Positions 37,032 to 48,547 of a stretch of DNA of 64,000 nucleotides are shown here, piece by piece (the stretch's first letter is position 1; each line of letters starts with the position of its first letter). This DNA comes from Sphaerosporella brunnea. Its lineage: Eukaryota > Ascomycota > Pezizomycetes > Pezizales > Pyronemataceae. A model generated the notes under the pieces. That model had not been told where the DNA came from and ran no database searches. It was given only the letters and a program-made list of their open reading frames with translations. The stretch spans positions 119,248 to 183,247 of the forward strand of contig VXIS01000061.1 of assembly GCA_008704415.1 (NCBI GenBank), written 5' to 3'. Made by a program: the position numbers and the translations under genes.

Positions 37032-37110
37032 GCGAACGTTACAATAGGCCAACGTTACAATAGACCAACGTTACAATAGGCCAAAGTTACAATAGGCGAA
37101 CGTCAAAATG
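37032..37110. repeat. five copies of a 16-bp tandem repeat
   Basis: Units GCGAACGTTACAATAG, GCCAACGTTACAATAG, ACCAACGTTACAATAG, GCCAAAGTTACAATAG and a degenerate fifth (GCGAACGTCAAAATG) run head to tail. There are no spacers, so this is a minisatellite and not a CRISPR array. It abuts the decayed LINE that follows. Confidence 0.9.
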
Positions 37111-37139
37111 TAACTTGTCTCAAAGGCCTAGGAGATGCC

Positions 37140-37645
37140 GCTATTAATCAGTGGACACTTTAGGAGCAATCACTCGCCAGGGCTACCACCCAGGCCAAAC
37201 GACAAGATCGTGCCGCCTGGCTTAAAAAGCACTGCATAAACAAAAAGTACTACAGGACTCGGAGATCGCCCAGACCCAACCCTGTCGCCTTCCAAGCCAA
37301 GAAGTCCCTGGCCTCTCGCTTCTTCCAGCTGAGGCTCTGCAAAGCCCCGACAGGACCATACCCCCACAAGACAGGGCCACCGGATGGATGATAGATGCTG
37401 GTGGTGTGGCAAAAACACGGCTCAAACCCGAGCCCATCTCCTAGAGTTCTGCAAGAGGTGAAGGATGAGCAGATGCTGCTGTGGAAGGCGGTGGAAGACG
37501 CCACCAAAGGCGGTGGGGGGATGAAACGCTGGCCGTCCACCTCGGTGGCTGCTATGCTGGCGGATGACAGATGCACAAAGGCAGTCCTGGACTTCCTCCG
37601 CACCACAAAGATTGGATGTTGGCCCGATAAGGGCATCATGTGTTG
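37140..37645 (+). pseudogene. decayed 3' part of a Tad1-like LINE reverse-transcriptase ORF
   Basis: Plus-strand frames encode segments typical of the far C-terminus of fungal LINE ORF2. First comes SLASRFFQLRLCKAPTGPY, then in a shifted frame the zinc-knuckle-like CWWCG...HLLEFC at about 37397-37450, then in a third frame MLLWKAVEDATKGGGG and LADDRCTKAVLDFLRTTKIG ending at a TGA near 37645. At least two frameshifts separate these pieces and the polymerase part is missing, so it is a dead, 5'-truncated copy. A related copy lies at about 48.7 kb on the other strand. Confidence 0.75.
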
Positions 37646-38286
37646 ACCCAATATGTCCCTCTCCTTTGTTCTCCACGAATTTCCACGAAGTTTCTTAGTA
37701 CGCATGATATGTCACACGCTGGATCCCCAGGCGGTTTTGGGCTTCCCCGTCATTTGAGGCTAAGGCCCATAACGCCCTTCTACGGTCTCAAATTTATGGG
37801 ATGACCGTGTTTTCAGTGTTCTATGATCGTACAGGGTAGCGTCACCGCATATCACTCAGTCCAGACTCTCGAGCGTGGGTCTTGAGAAGAGTCTTGCACG
37901 CTATTAACCCCCTCACTGTTATTCAGTCATATCAAGTTATCCAAATTCATTAACCTAGGGCATTTTGTGCTTGGGGTGCCAACTGGCACGTTCGTAGTAG
38001 GGATTCAATAGCCATCAAGGGCAAGAGTGTAGTGTGTTATCCAACTACTCAAAGGCAGCAGGACCGCACTCTCTTTAAGTGAGTACTTTCGTTAGACCGC
38101 TAGATTTTTCTAGCTTAGGAAGCTGCTCACTACAATTTCGCAAAAGACGTTGAGACTGATCTGACCGGTGCAAAAAGTTGTACACACCCGTGGAGCTTGG
38201 TTGCTGCGATGTTTTCGATCGGCTGAGTAATCGCAGAGTGATACGAAGCTTGCTTAGGCGCCGTGGAAGCTTGACTGACCATAGCT
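37646..38286. other. intergenic upstream of SNF8
   Basis: Probably the LINE 3' flank followed by the SNF8 promoter. No coding frame or structured RNA noted. Confidence 0.5.
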
Positions 38287-39163
38287 ATGCAAAAAGGTGT
38301 CGGTCTCGGGGCACTAACCCGCAACTCCAAGTACTCGCAGCAATATGCCACGCACGGCGAGCGATTGAAACAAACGCACGCGGAGCAATTATCAACACAA
38401 CTCTCAGTATTCCAAGCCGCACTTCTCAAGTTCTCCCGGACACATGCAAAAGACATCCGCTCAAGCCCCGCTTTCCGGGCCGAATTCGCGCGCATGTGTG
38501 CCGCAATCGGTGTGGACCCTCTTGCCAGCTCTTCCAACAAGAAGGGCTCGTTCTGGGCGGAAATGTTGGGGACAAGCATCAGCGATTTTTGCTTTGAGCT
38601 TGCCGTGAGAGTGGTGGAGGTATGCCGACGCACAAGGGAGGAGAATGGAGGTTTGATCGCCGTGGCGGAGGTGAAGGATCGTATCCAGAGGCAGGACGAA
38701 AAGATCGGAGGGACAGGAACGAGTGATATGAGCGAGTACGTCGTTTCCGTCCGGGAAAATCGACTTAGGGCTCTGCGTTGACCTGTCGAGTCAGAGATGA
38801 CATACTCCGAGCTGTAGAGTCCCTGAAACCGCTGGGCTCGGGCTTTACAGTGTTTGACCTCGAAAGGCGCCAGATGATCCGCTCGGTACCGAAAGAGCTA
38901 AACACGGACCAGTCGACAGTGATGGAAGCCATCCAAGTAAGCAGCCTACTGTACCGAAAAGTATGGCACAGGTGGCCTAACTGTAAACCCAGGTGCTCGG
39001 ATTGGTCACGCACTCTATACTTCGGGCCAACCTTGGATGGGATCGGGCTCGCGTGCAGACGGTGATAGATGATCTTTTGTCGGATTCCTTGGTATGGGTG
39101 GACGCCCAAGCTGAAGAGAAAGAGTACTGGGCACCCACGTTCATAGGAAATTCCAATAAATAG
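38287..39163 (+). CDS. SNF8: ESCRT-II subunit SNF8/VPS22
   Basis: Exons 38287-38735, 38795-38936 and 38993-39163 join in phase to give 253 residues, the normal size. The protein starts MQKGVGLGAL. The family signature includes the coiled N-terminal helix (LSTQLSVFQAALLKFSRTHA), FARMCAAIGVDPLASS, FWAEMLGTSISDFCFELAVR and VVEVCRRTREENGGLIAV. The winged-helix segment DDILRAVESLKPLGSGFTVF is rebuilt only by splicing at 38736-38794. SNF8 forms ESCRT-II with VPS25 and VPS36 on endosomes for sorting ubiquitinated cargo. The first intron has two nearby acceptors, and only the second (TCAG at 38794) keeps the frame. Confidence 0.93.
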
Positions 39164-39464
39164 TGGATCTGCAAAAACACAACTCGATCATCGGTTACTG
39201 AAATGGTTGTGCTTGGAAGGATGAACTTTTCGACAGCTTATACATGCAGCTCTTTGCGATTTCGAGAACTTCATCACAGCAGGTCACTCTGTGCTTACTA
39301 AACAATATCCAGGGTGTGCCCTAAGTGCAGTCCATCCCCACCCACACATTGCCAACACCGCTCGTGAATTCTAACCACCAAAAGTTTTGCCGAAAGATCA
39401 CACGTTCGCCCGACCGACTAACGACAACAGCACCATAAATCTCCCGTCGCCCTCATCACCAATA

Positions 39465-40896
39465 ATGTCTGCGTACGTATTCCACTCGTCGCCACCTCGT
39501 TGCCGTCGAATCAGTGCCTCCTCCCCGCTCAGCTGGGCTCGCGTCGATCGCAGCCAGCTCGATATGCTCCTCTCGAATCTGCTTCACAAATGAAGTTCGA
39601 GGTTTTGAGAATGGAATCGCTCTTTGCCGCTTTTCCTTCTTTAAATACAAACTGCCAGTGCAATTCACAGGTCTACCCTTGCGAATAGCTAGTGCATGTT
39701 TTATCCTGAAGATATCTTTGGGGACTTGTCGGATGAATCTGCAGTTACTCAAACGCGTCGGCGCCATGTGGCCTGACGTAGAGTACAGCCATTTTCACTG
39801 ATTAAATCCATTCGTCGAGTGATTTCAGCTTTAGAGCAGAAGAGAAACCTCTTCGTACTCGACGCTATCACTTAATTTTACATGGGGACTGACGAGCGAC
39901 TTCGACTTTACAGCACCGAAGCCACCAAGGAGCAGGTTCTCGCTCCCGAGACCCTCCTGAAGAAGCGCAGGATGTCGGAGAAGGCCATTGAGGAGCGCAG
40001 GGTTGCCGCTATCGAGCGTCGCAAGGTTAGTTTAATGATTTTCCTTTCTAATCAAGCCAATCGAATCTACATGATGCACAACATACCACAGCGACTAGTC
40101 TACAAGACGATGCTGTCGTCAGTTAACCATCTTTCGGGTCTGAAAAAGATTCGATGTGCTTGCTTTGCATGGAATTTCTGTTTGTGGTGAATTTTCATCG
40201 CTAACACAGTCTAATAGGCCAACAAGGAGAAGCGCCAGGCTGTCTTCAAGCGTGCCGAGAAGTACGTGAAGGAGTACCGCGACGCTGAGCGTGAGAAGAT
40301 CCGCCTGTCCCGTGAGGCCAAGAAGGAGGGCTCCTTCTACATTCCTGCTGAGGCCAAGGTTGTCTTCGTCGTCCGCATCAAGGGGTAAGATTCTGATCTA
40401 CATGTCGAATCATGTGCGTGCTAACATCGCAAATAGTATCAACAAGATTGCCCCCAAGCCCCGCAAGATCCTTCAGCTTCTCCGCCTCCTTCAGATCAAC
40501 AACGGTGTCTTCGTCAAGCTGTCTAAGGCTACCAAGGAGATGCTCCGCATTGTTGAGCCCTGGGTTGCTTACGGAGAGCCCAACTTGAAGTCCGTCCGTG
40601 AGTTGATCTACAAGCGCGGCTACGGAAAGATCGACCGCCAGCGTCTCCCCTTGACCGACAACTCTCTCATTGAGGCCAACCTCGGCAAGTACGGTATCAT
40701 TTCCATTGAAGACTTGATCCACGAGATCTTCACCGTTGGCCCCAACTTCAAGCAGGCCTCCAACTTCCTCTGGCCCTTCAAGCTCTCCTCCCCCACTGGC
40801 GGTTTCCGTACCCGCAAGTTCAAGCACTTCATTGAGGGCGGTGACCTTGGTGACCGTGAGCAGTTCATCAACCAGCTCATCCGCAAGATGAACTAA
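39465..40896 (+). CDS. RPL7: 60S ribosomal protein uL30 (RPL7)
   Basis: Four exons: 39465-39472 (8 nt), 39914-40025, 40218-40384 and 40437-40896, together 248 residues, the exact size expected. The tiny first exon, ATG-TCT-GC, is followed by a GTACGT donor and joins to give [20 protein letters not shown], which matches the usual RPL7 start better than an ATG at 39882 inside the intron. Family landmarks are [58 protein letters not shown] and [17 protein letters not shown]. It sits in the large subunit. Intron 1 is about 440 nt, as is common for ribosomal-protein genes, and intron 2 (192 nt) hosts a C/D snoRNA. Confidence 0.96.
39813..39864 (+). other. hairpin in RPL7 intron 1
   Basis: CGTCGAGT (39813-39820) and ACTCGACG (39857-39864) pair perfectly, and an inner GAAGAG/CTCTTC stem with a 4-base loop lies at 39839-39854. 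It could be part of a structured intron RNA or chance. No C/D or H/ACA boxes were convincing. Confidence 0.4.
40062..40153 (+). ncRNA. C/D-box snoRNA in RPL7 intron 2, guide for 25S rRNA methylation
   Basis: Inside intron 2, CGAATCT (40062-40068) and AGATTCG (40147-40153) form a perfect 7-bp closing stem. Just inside lie a C-box-like ATGATGC (40071-40077, last base off consensus) and a D box CTGA (40140-40143). The 13 bases before D, CCATCTTTCGGGT, are fully complementary to ACCCGAAAGATGG, a segment I recall from fungal 25S rRNA. Yeast RPL7A and RPL7B introns host snR39 and snR59, which guide to this same segment. By the D+5 rule the base opposite C40135 is the G of ACCCG, i.e. the position of yeast Gm805 rather than Am807 (numbering from memory). 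Confidence 0.85.
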
Positions 40897-41610
40897 GTTG
40901 CTGTTCTGGGTGATGGGATGTGGGCCTGGGTGTTGTCGATAGGTAGTTCAAAAATTTCATGGGCATTTCGGGAACAATAAAAGTCCGGCTTTGGCGTTAT
41001 CAGGAGTTTTAAAGCTAGTGAGATGGATACTTGAGTCTTCTGTTGCAATTGTGTGCGTGCAATTGTGATGTAGTTAGAGAACCCGTGATGTGCAAATTTC
41101 CTGGTCTCGTTTTAGAGCTGTTTGCGACCCAGAAGATTTGGCCAATCCAGAGTGCTTTTGGCTGAGTCACGTTATCTATTTGATCTTATCTTTGGACGCG
41201 TAGAGTGATCGAACCAAATTTGACGCGCTGGCCCCTAAGTTGCTGTAATATTAACCGAAGAAAGAAAGGCCACTAATTAACTTGAAGGCCTTGGCAACCA
41301 CTCACTTGATACAGTTGTGCTCGTCGAGATGGAGGGAGTTCATGGGTGTGTGGGATGGCGGGATTTATACCTCACTGTTTGAAAACCAGTTCAGTCTCGC
41401 CAAGGCCTTACGGGACTTAAAAATGAAGGGCGGTGGCGGTGGGAGAAATGTGTAAAATTTTTTTTTTTTTTTTTTCTTATGCGCTCTTCAAGCAATAGCA
41501 ACAGTTGTATCTATTCCCTCCCAATCACTGGGGGAAAAAAAAAAAAAAAACGCCCACCCAATCTATCGTTGAAGAAACTAAACTTTTATCTCTTTCTGAG
41601 CACATCTTTA
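40897..41610. other. RPL7-TSR2 convergent intergenic region
   Basis: 3' flanks of two converging genes. It holds an 11-bp inverted repeat AAGGCCTTGGC/GCCAAGGCCTT at 41285-41295 and 41399-41409, a T-run at 41459-41475 and an A-run at about 41533-41549. No gene is seen. Confidence 0.55.
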
Positions 41611-42219
41611 TTATTTCCTCCTCCTCACAGTCTCAAACCCATCCTCATCCACCTCCGGCACCCTCTCTCTCTCTCTCTGCACCGGAGCAGGAGCAGCAGC
41701 AGCAGCCGGGGTATCCCCCATCTCCTCATCCCCATCCTCATCCTCACTAGACCCCGCCTCCTGGTCCGGCTCCTCGACTCTCACGGGCGCGTTATTCCTG
41801 GGCTTCGTCAAAAAGCGCTGATGCAGCGCGTCGACGGTGGAAAAGTCGTTCACAACAATTTTCTTTCTCAGGTCCATAATCGCGCGAGCCACCTACGAAA
41901 CCCTCTCAGTCTCCGCGAGAAGGGAAGAGGAAAGGGGGAGGGGGACCTCAAAAGCGCTATCATCCTCCAAGGCAACTTCAAACTCGTCCTCCATGACCTG
42001 CAACAGCGTGCTTTCAACCTCGAACTCGTCAGCATCCGGGATGCTCTCCCAGAGGTCGGCGATGTGCCCGCACAGCCAGTCGCGCTTGTCGCTGCTCTCA
42101 GGCCCGCCCCATTGGCTGTTTACCGCATCTGTGAGTGCAGGCCAGAAGTTCAGGACCAGTGAGACGCCGAGCTCCCATTTGGAGGTTTGGAGAGGCGTGA
42201 ATGTGGCGGCGGTGGACAT
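41611..42219 (-). CDS. TSR2: pre-rRNA processing protein TSR2
   Basis: Two exons (41947-42219 and 41611-41892) give 184 residues. The start MSTAATFTPLQTSKWELGVS leads into the family hallmark VNSQWGGPESSDKRDWLCGHI (WGG motif). A helical VESTLLQVMEDEFEVALED and, after the intron, VARAIMDLRKKIV follow, and the protein ends in an acidic, Ala-rich tail with VDEDGFETVRRR. Tsr2 escorts ribosomal protein eS26 to pre-40S particles and is needed for 20S pre-rRNA processing. The gene is divergent from POL1, with 365 bp between start codons. Confidence 0.92.
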
Positions 42220-42532
42220 TGTGGTGGTTGTGGTGGTGTGGTGAGGTGAGGATGGTGGGAAATTTTTGGCATGCCCCACTATGTAACCCCTAAGCTAAGC
42301 GCAGCCGCCTAAGCGAAGCTGATTCATCCCTTCCTTGGACTTCATGCACTGCGTTAGCATCTCCGTCCACCGCGCCCTAACTAGTAGTTTTGTCCACAAC
42401 ATTTGCAATCCCCACACAAACACGACTCCCCTAATCTTTTGCTACGGTCGCTCTCTGGTTCTCCAGATCACTATCTCTGATCTTTGCCTTTTTGCGATAA
42501 ACTATTCCCACGCAATTGCTTCACGCGTTTTG

Positions 42533-42538
42533 CCCCTC
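42533..42538. promoter_or_regulatory. MCB-type ACGCGT box upstream of POL1
   Basis: An ACGCGT hexamer lies 47 bases before the POL1 start codon. In yeasts this MluI cell-cycle box, bound by MBF (Mbp1/Swi6-type), drives S-phase genes including POL1. Its place here is suggestive, but a single hexamer can occur by chance and it may lie in the leader. Confidence 0.5.
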
Positions 42539-42584
42539 ATTCACCACGAACCCGCGTCCTTGAATCCTCGACCCGATTCGAATC

Positions 42585-45500
42585 ATGGAGCGCGGACGCC
42601 GTTCAGCCAAAGTCAAGCCGCATGAGGCCTTCGCAGAGCTCCGCCGACTACGTGAGCAAGGCAAAACGCGGCTTTCGACATATCAAGTTGAGAAGGAAGA
42701 AGATCTCTACGAGGAGGTGTCAGAAGACGAGTACAAGAAGGTTGTACGCAAGCGGCTGAACGAGGATGATTTTGTGGTCGATGATGGTGGAGAGGGATAT
42801 GTGGACAACGGAATGGATGACTGGGGCGATGAAGAGAGGAAGTTCTATTCCGAGGAGGAGGCGGAAGAGGAGGGCGGAAGGAAACTCAGCAAGAAGGAGC
42901 TGAAGCGGAAACGTGAAGAGGAGAAGGAACGGAAGGAGAAACAGGAGGGCGCGCTGCATAAGTATTTCAGCAAGGCTGGTACGGCTGCTGCTGTGCCGAA
43001 GACTACCAAGAAGGATCAGGAGTTCCTTGATGACCTCTTGGGCGAATTCGATACCTCTGCTCCCACCGTCTCCGTCAAGAAAGTTAAGCTGGAACAGTTG
43101 CCAGCTAGAAGAAACCGGAAGCTCTCGCCCCCGAGAGCCGCAGCGAAGAAGTTCCAGATGCGAAGCTCCCCACCGCCAATCGATGACTTCGGCGACGATG
43201 ATATACCCCTCGCCGCTGCGGTCATGGATGACGACGATACCCCCATGAGCGATGCGCCGATTCCTCCTTCGTCGCCTGCGGCTAAGGCCGCGGATAGGAA
43301 AATGAAGATTGAGGAGCATGATGACGACGATGATTTCGCAGTCGCAGAGATCAAGGGAAATAAGAATATCCGTGCTGCGAAGGTCAACCTTACCTCCTCT
43401 CGGCCGGCGAAGGCGCTTCCTGCTCCTGCCACCCCTAAGAAGGCTACTGCTACTGTCAATTCGTCGGCGTGGACAGAGGTCAGCGGAGGATTGAACGTGG
43501 TTGTGCCCACTCCGGCTAGTGTTTCACTCGGCAAGGTCTCGTATGAGGATGCCGCTGAGGAGGATGGGAGTATCAAGATGTTTTGGCTCGATTATACTGA
43601 AGCCAATGGTTCTCTGATCCTATTCGGAAAGGTCAAGGACAAGCGCTCCGGGAAGTATGTGAGTGCGTTCTTGAAGGTCGATGGCATCATGCGGAACCTT
43701 TTCTTTTTGCCCCGGGAGCACAGGGTCCGTAATGGGAAGGAGACGGATGAAGAGGTGCAGATGTCCGAGGTTTACGAGGAGGTCAGTGAGATTATGGAAA
43801 AGCATAAGTTCGATGGTTTCAAGACCAAGCCTACCACTAGGAAGTATACGTTTGAACTTCCTGGTGTTCCGAGGGAGGGAGACTACTTGAAGGTGTTATA
43901 TCCGTATTCAAGTGAGTGGTCTTCGTTCTCTCGCGTTTGGGTGGTTGCTTATGATGGATAGAGCCGGCATTGCCCATGGAACTGACGGGCGAGACATTCT
44001 CACGGGTTTTTGGAACCAATACGGCGTTGTTTGAGCAGTTTGTGCTCATCAGAAACCTTATGGGACCGTGTTGGATCAAGATTGATGGTCCGAGCTTCGT
44101 CGGGGTGCAGAACGTGAGCACATGCCCCAAGCTGGACCGTGCTGCCTGGCGGACTCTAACATATTTCTCAGGCATCGTGGTGCAAACTCGAGATGCAGGT
44201 CGCAAAACCGCAACAAATCACGTGCATTGGCGATGCAGATCTCTCGGAGGCCCCACCGTTGACTCTGATGAGTCTGGCTCTACGGACGATCCACAATGTC
44301 AAAGAAAACAAGCAGGAAATCATCGCCATCAGTGCTAGAATCTATGAGAACGTATCTCTAGCCGATGCTAACACGGAGATCGAAAAGATGCCCCATCAAG
44401 TCTTCTCCGTCGTAAGGCCGGTAGAAGGTATCTTCCCTGCCGGATTCGAAAAGCTCGTGGAACGGCATCCCGGAAGTGTCATGCTGGCAAAAGCCGAAAA
44501 CATGCTGCTTTCCGCGTTTTTGGCAAAGCTGCAGCTGGCGGACCCGGATGTGCTCCTGGGACATTCACTTGACAACGTCGACTGGCCCGTTCTCCTACAC
44601 AGGATGAAGGAGAAGAAAACGCCCAACTGGAGCAGAGTGGGCCGGTTGAAGAGGTCTGGGTGGCCCAATACCGGCAAGTTTGCGGGCAGCTTCTTCGTCG
44701 AGCGGCAATTGGCTGCGGGAAGATTGCTTTGCGATCTTGCAAACGATCTGGGAAAGTCTCTGATGATTCAGTGTCAGTCATGGAGCTTGACCGAGATGTG
44801 TGATCTCATCCTTGGGAAGAAGCGGCAGGAGTTGGATAATGAGGAGGCACTGAAGAGCTGGGCCAGATCTGGCAAGGGCTTCCTGGATTATCTGATCCAC
44901 TGCGAAGTCGATACCCATTTCATTGCGGCGGTGGCCCTCAAGATTCAGATGCTGCCCCTTACCAAGCAGCTTACAAATCTTGCCGGAAATTCGTGGGCAA
45001 GGACTTTGAGTGGAACCCGAGCGGAACGGAACGAATACATTTTGCTCCACGAATTCCATCGGGGCAAATATATATGTCCTGACAAGGTGCCCGGTAAGGG
45101 CAACAAGAACCCAATCGATGAAGAAAATCCGGATGCAGAGGAGGCAGGCAAGAAGAAGGATAAGTACAAGGGTGGTTTGGTCTTTGAGCCAGAGAAGGGT
45201 CTGTACGACAAATACATCCTCGTCATGGACTTTAACTCGCTGTACCCCAGTATTATCCAGGAGTTCAATATCTGCTTCACGACGGTCGAGCGGAACGATT
45301 TGGATGAAGACAAAGTACCGGATGTTCCTGAAGAGCAGGCTCTTGGCGTTTTGCCGCGACTGATTTCTACATTGGTTCAAAGACGTCGACAAGTCAAGAG
45401 CCTGATGAAGGACAAGAATGCAACGGCTGTACAGAAGACGCAGTGGGATATCAAGCAACAGGCCTTGAAGCTTACCGCCAACTCCATGTATGGTTGTTTG

Positions 45501-47058
45501 GGTTATGTTCGCTCGCGGTTCTATGCACGTCCCCTTGCCATGCTCACCACCTTTAAGGGTCGTGAGATTCTGCAAAATACCAAGGATCTTGCGGAGTCGA
45601 TGTCTTTGCAGGTCATCTACGGTGATACCGATTCCGTCATGATCAATACGCTCGCGGATAACTATTCCAAAGCCCTCAATATTGGTAATGATTTCAAGAG
45701 GAAGGTCAACGACCGCTACAGGCTGCTCGAGATCGATATCGACAATGTATTCCAGCGACTGTTGCTTCACGCAAAGAAGAAGTATGCAGCGATGAACTGC
45801 GTCATTATCAACGGAAAGCTGGATACCAAGATGGAGGTTAAGGGGCTGGACATGAGGCGACGAGAGTATTGTCAACTATCCAAAGAGGCATCTTCCCAAA
45901 TCCTCAACGAAGTGTTCACCGGAGAAGAAACAGAGGTGGTGGTCGAGAAAATCCATGATTATCTTCGGGACCTGGCACAGAAGCTGCGAGAAGGCACGCT
46001 TCCGCTGGCAAAGTACACCATCTACACGAGGCTCGGAAAGAAACCAGAAGACTATCCCAATGGCAAGACCATGCCGCAGGTGCAGGTTGCTCTCCGGAAA
46101 AAGACAAGAGGAGAATCCGTCAAAGCTGGCGACGTCATCTCGTACATCATCACAAGCGGCGGGGACGACCAACAAACCGATGCCCACGCAGCGGAGCGCG
46201 CCTACGCCACTCAAGACGTCCTCAAGCCTGACTCCGGCCTGAAGCCAGACCCCGAATGGTACATCGCGAAGCAGATCTTCCCACCAATTGAGCGTCTTTG
46301 CGCTCCAATCTCGGGCACAAACTCGATGCGCCTCGCAGAATGTCTCGGGCTCGATCTGAGAAAATACCAGATCTCCAATGCCAATGGGAACCCACAGGAC
46401 ACAGAGATCCACCCGCTAGAATCGACCATTCCGGATGAGGAGCGCTTCAAGGATGCCGCTAAGCTCATGCTTCAGTGCAGATACTGCAAGGAATCATTCT
46501 TGTTTGAAGGCCTGGTTGGATCTAAGGAACGATGCACCCCGCAGGGTATTACGTGTAAGAACTTTGCTTGCGGAAAGGTGCTGCCCATACCCTCGATTGT
46601 TGCTCAGGTGGAACATCAGCTCCGGCAAATCACGGCAAAGTATTATGATGCGTGGTTGATCTGTAATGCCTGTGGAATCAGGACAAGGCAGACGAGCGTA
46701 TATGGAAAACGATGTCTTGGTCCGAAGGGACTTGCAAAAGGGTGCAAGGAAGGAAAGATGCAGTATGAATTCTCGGATAAGATGCTGTACAACCAGTTAC
46801 TGTATTTCCGCAGTCTTTTTGATGCGGAGAAGGCGGTCAAAAAAGCTAAAGCTGAAGATAAAGGTATGCTTTTCTTTCTATTCCCGTGTGATCAGAAAGA
46901 GAGTTGACAATTCGTATCCAGAAACAGTCAAAATTTTGGCGCCGCAGAATTTGCAGCGTTTTGGAGTTGTTGCCGCAGTGGTGGATCGATACCTTGAACG
47001 ATGTGGCCGCAGGTGGGTCGCTATGCAGAGTATTTTTGCGTTTGCAGTTACGGCATAG
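42585..47058 (+). CDS. POL1: DNA polymerase alpha catalytic subunit
   Basis: Exons 42585-43911, 43962-44113, 44172-46863 and 46922-47058 give 1435 residues, close to the family norm. The N-terminus has the alpha-type [20 protein letters not shown] segment, then an acidic/basic linker. The exonuclease-like fold is followed by the polymerase core: [17 protein letters not shown] (motif A), [13 protein letters not shown] (motif B) and YGDTDSVM (motif C with both metal-binding Asp). Two C-terminal zinc modules are visible, CRYCKESF...C...C and CNACGIRT...C...C, which bind the B subunit. With primase it starts each Okazaki fragment in the nucleus. All introns are short and in phase. Confidence 0.96.
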
Positions 47059-47545
47059 AGGTGCAAAAAGGAAGCGTAGGCAAGGGGGGAGGCGTTATTT
47101 AGTGATATCAAGGTGATCGATATCCAATTTGGTGGGGGCTTTTTTTTTTTTTTTTTTGAATGATTTGGGAACCGCGCGGTACCACACCAAGGCCAACATC
47201 GATACCTGTGTAGGCTTCCTTGGGCTATCTGTGAAAAATAAACCTCCAGTGAGGTTCACGAGGTTAGAAGTGGTACGTATCGGTGGGGAATTAAGGTGCA
47301 GTTGGGGGAAGAGGACACAAATTTCGACAGACAGCGTAATAGGATGATGCCATTGGGAAAATAGCTGACACCACCCAGCTCAGCAGTGACAAACAACTCT
47401 TTGTTTGCATCATCTAGAAGCCGCGGGGAGGGGGGGGGGCAGCGAAGGGAGCAGCACTGTATAATACGATACTCAGGCTTCCTTGAAGAACGGTGTGCCA
47501 TCTCCTTCTCCGGCGGAGAACTCACGACACAGGCCAAAAAAAAAC

Positions 47546-47628
47546 CGTTGACTAAGCCGACAACGGGGTGGCGATCCCCTTCTCCGTTTTGATGACTTTT
47601 TTGGTGGTCGTAAACGGCTTAGTCAACG
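47546..47628. repeat. 83-bp foldback with 14-bp perfect inverted repeats
   Basis: CGTTGACTAAGCCG (47546-47559) is exactly complementary to CGGCTTAGTCAACG (47615-47628), with A-rich sequence on the left and T-rich on the right that partly extends the stem. Possibly a very small inverted-repeat element or a solo derivative of one. Confidence 0.7.
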
Positions 47629-47869
47629 CATTTTTTATCTTTCTTCATGAAATGGGTGCCGGAGAATGGGATAACCCACCCTAGGGATGCTCAAACACAG
47701 TATTATGTATTGCTGAGCTAATGACATAGGTACCTTCAAGGCTCATCCAGATTTTGCCTCTTCGCCTTCCGCTCCTTCTCCTTTTCCTTCTCTATCGCCT
47801 AAACTTCTCGCCAGGAAACATATCATGCCTTCGACTTGCAGTAGTGCCATTTTAAAGGTGTTAGCTTAA

Positions 47870-48400
47870 GGGATGTCCATGCTCTTGCTCTTGGCCTGTG
47901 GCTGGCGTGAGATGTCACCACTCTCGCCCTCGCTCTCAGCCTGTTGAGGGCTTGAGATGTCCTTTCCCTCGTTTTTAAGTCGTAGCCGGCGAGTAACCAC
48001 GCTTTCGGCCTGCTCATAGTAAGAGAGTGGACCACTCTTGTTCAGGAACATCGGACGACCAAAGATGTGACCGCCTTCGTTCTCGATATGCAGTGGATGA
48101 AGCAGTCGCGAAGTGCGGCCGTGGGAGCCCTGAAGGTTCTTCATCGTCATAGGTCCTGGCGGTGGTGGTGGCAGCCCAAAGGCTCTTCATCCTCAAATGA
48201 GGCGAAGTCGGGAATGTCATTATCATCCTGAAAGGAGGCGGAGTCGGAAATGTTCGGCCTCGGCATAAGTGTCGCCGTGCCGCCGTCGATGCCCTCCCGG
48301 CATGTCATCGCTATCAGCAACCTTCATCACTCCGGCCACAGCGTCAAAAAGGAAAAGATGGGAGCGGGGCGGAGGGGGGGGGGGGGGGGGCCAAAGATCC
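47870..48400 (-). pseudogene. possible decayed coding block, unknown
   Basis: Several adjacent minus-strand frames read like protein but in different phases: DSASFQDDNDIPDFASFEDE, then YDDEEPSGLPRPHFATASS, then GKDISSPQQAESEGESGDIS up to a stop at 47866. The last includes a loose repeat around DIS. They may be exons of a small gene whose introns I could not place, or a frame-shifted relic. No family recognised. Confidence 0.25.
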
Positions 48401-48547
48401 GTTGGCTGCACAGACCCGATGTTTGCAGTGCCTGGCTTGTGGTTCTTGAGGATATGGTTGGCAAAGTTTACTCCTGTTTTACAGGCGGGTAGCTTTTTGG
48501 AGGTAGCAAGAGCGTGGGCTTTCTCGGTGGTTGTGGTGGTGATGATG

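Noticed and set aside
36638..37063. 140-codon plus frame as a gene
   Set aside because: It lacks an ATG at its 5' end and shows no domain; overlapping frames look equally protein-like.
37032..37110. CRISPR-like repeat array
   Set aside because: Repeats are directly adjacent without spacers and the genome is eukaryotic; it is a minisatellite.
39882..39913. ATG at 39882 as the RPL7 start
   Set aside because: It lies inside intron 1 and gives an atypical N-terminus; the 8-nt exon at 39465 restores the usual one with good splice sites.
41285..41409. 11-bp inverted repeat as a structured RNA or terminator
   Set aside because: The repeat core is itself nearly palindromic and the arms are 100 bases apart without further pairing; chance is likely.
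44778..45875. 365-codon minus-strand open frame
   Set aside because: Antisense shadow of the POL1 catalytic core.
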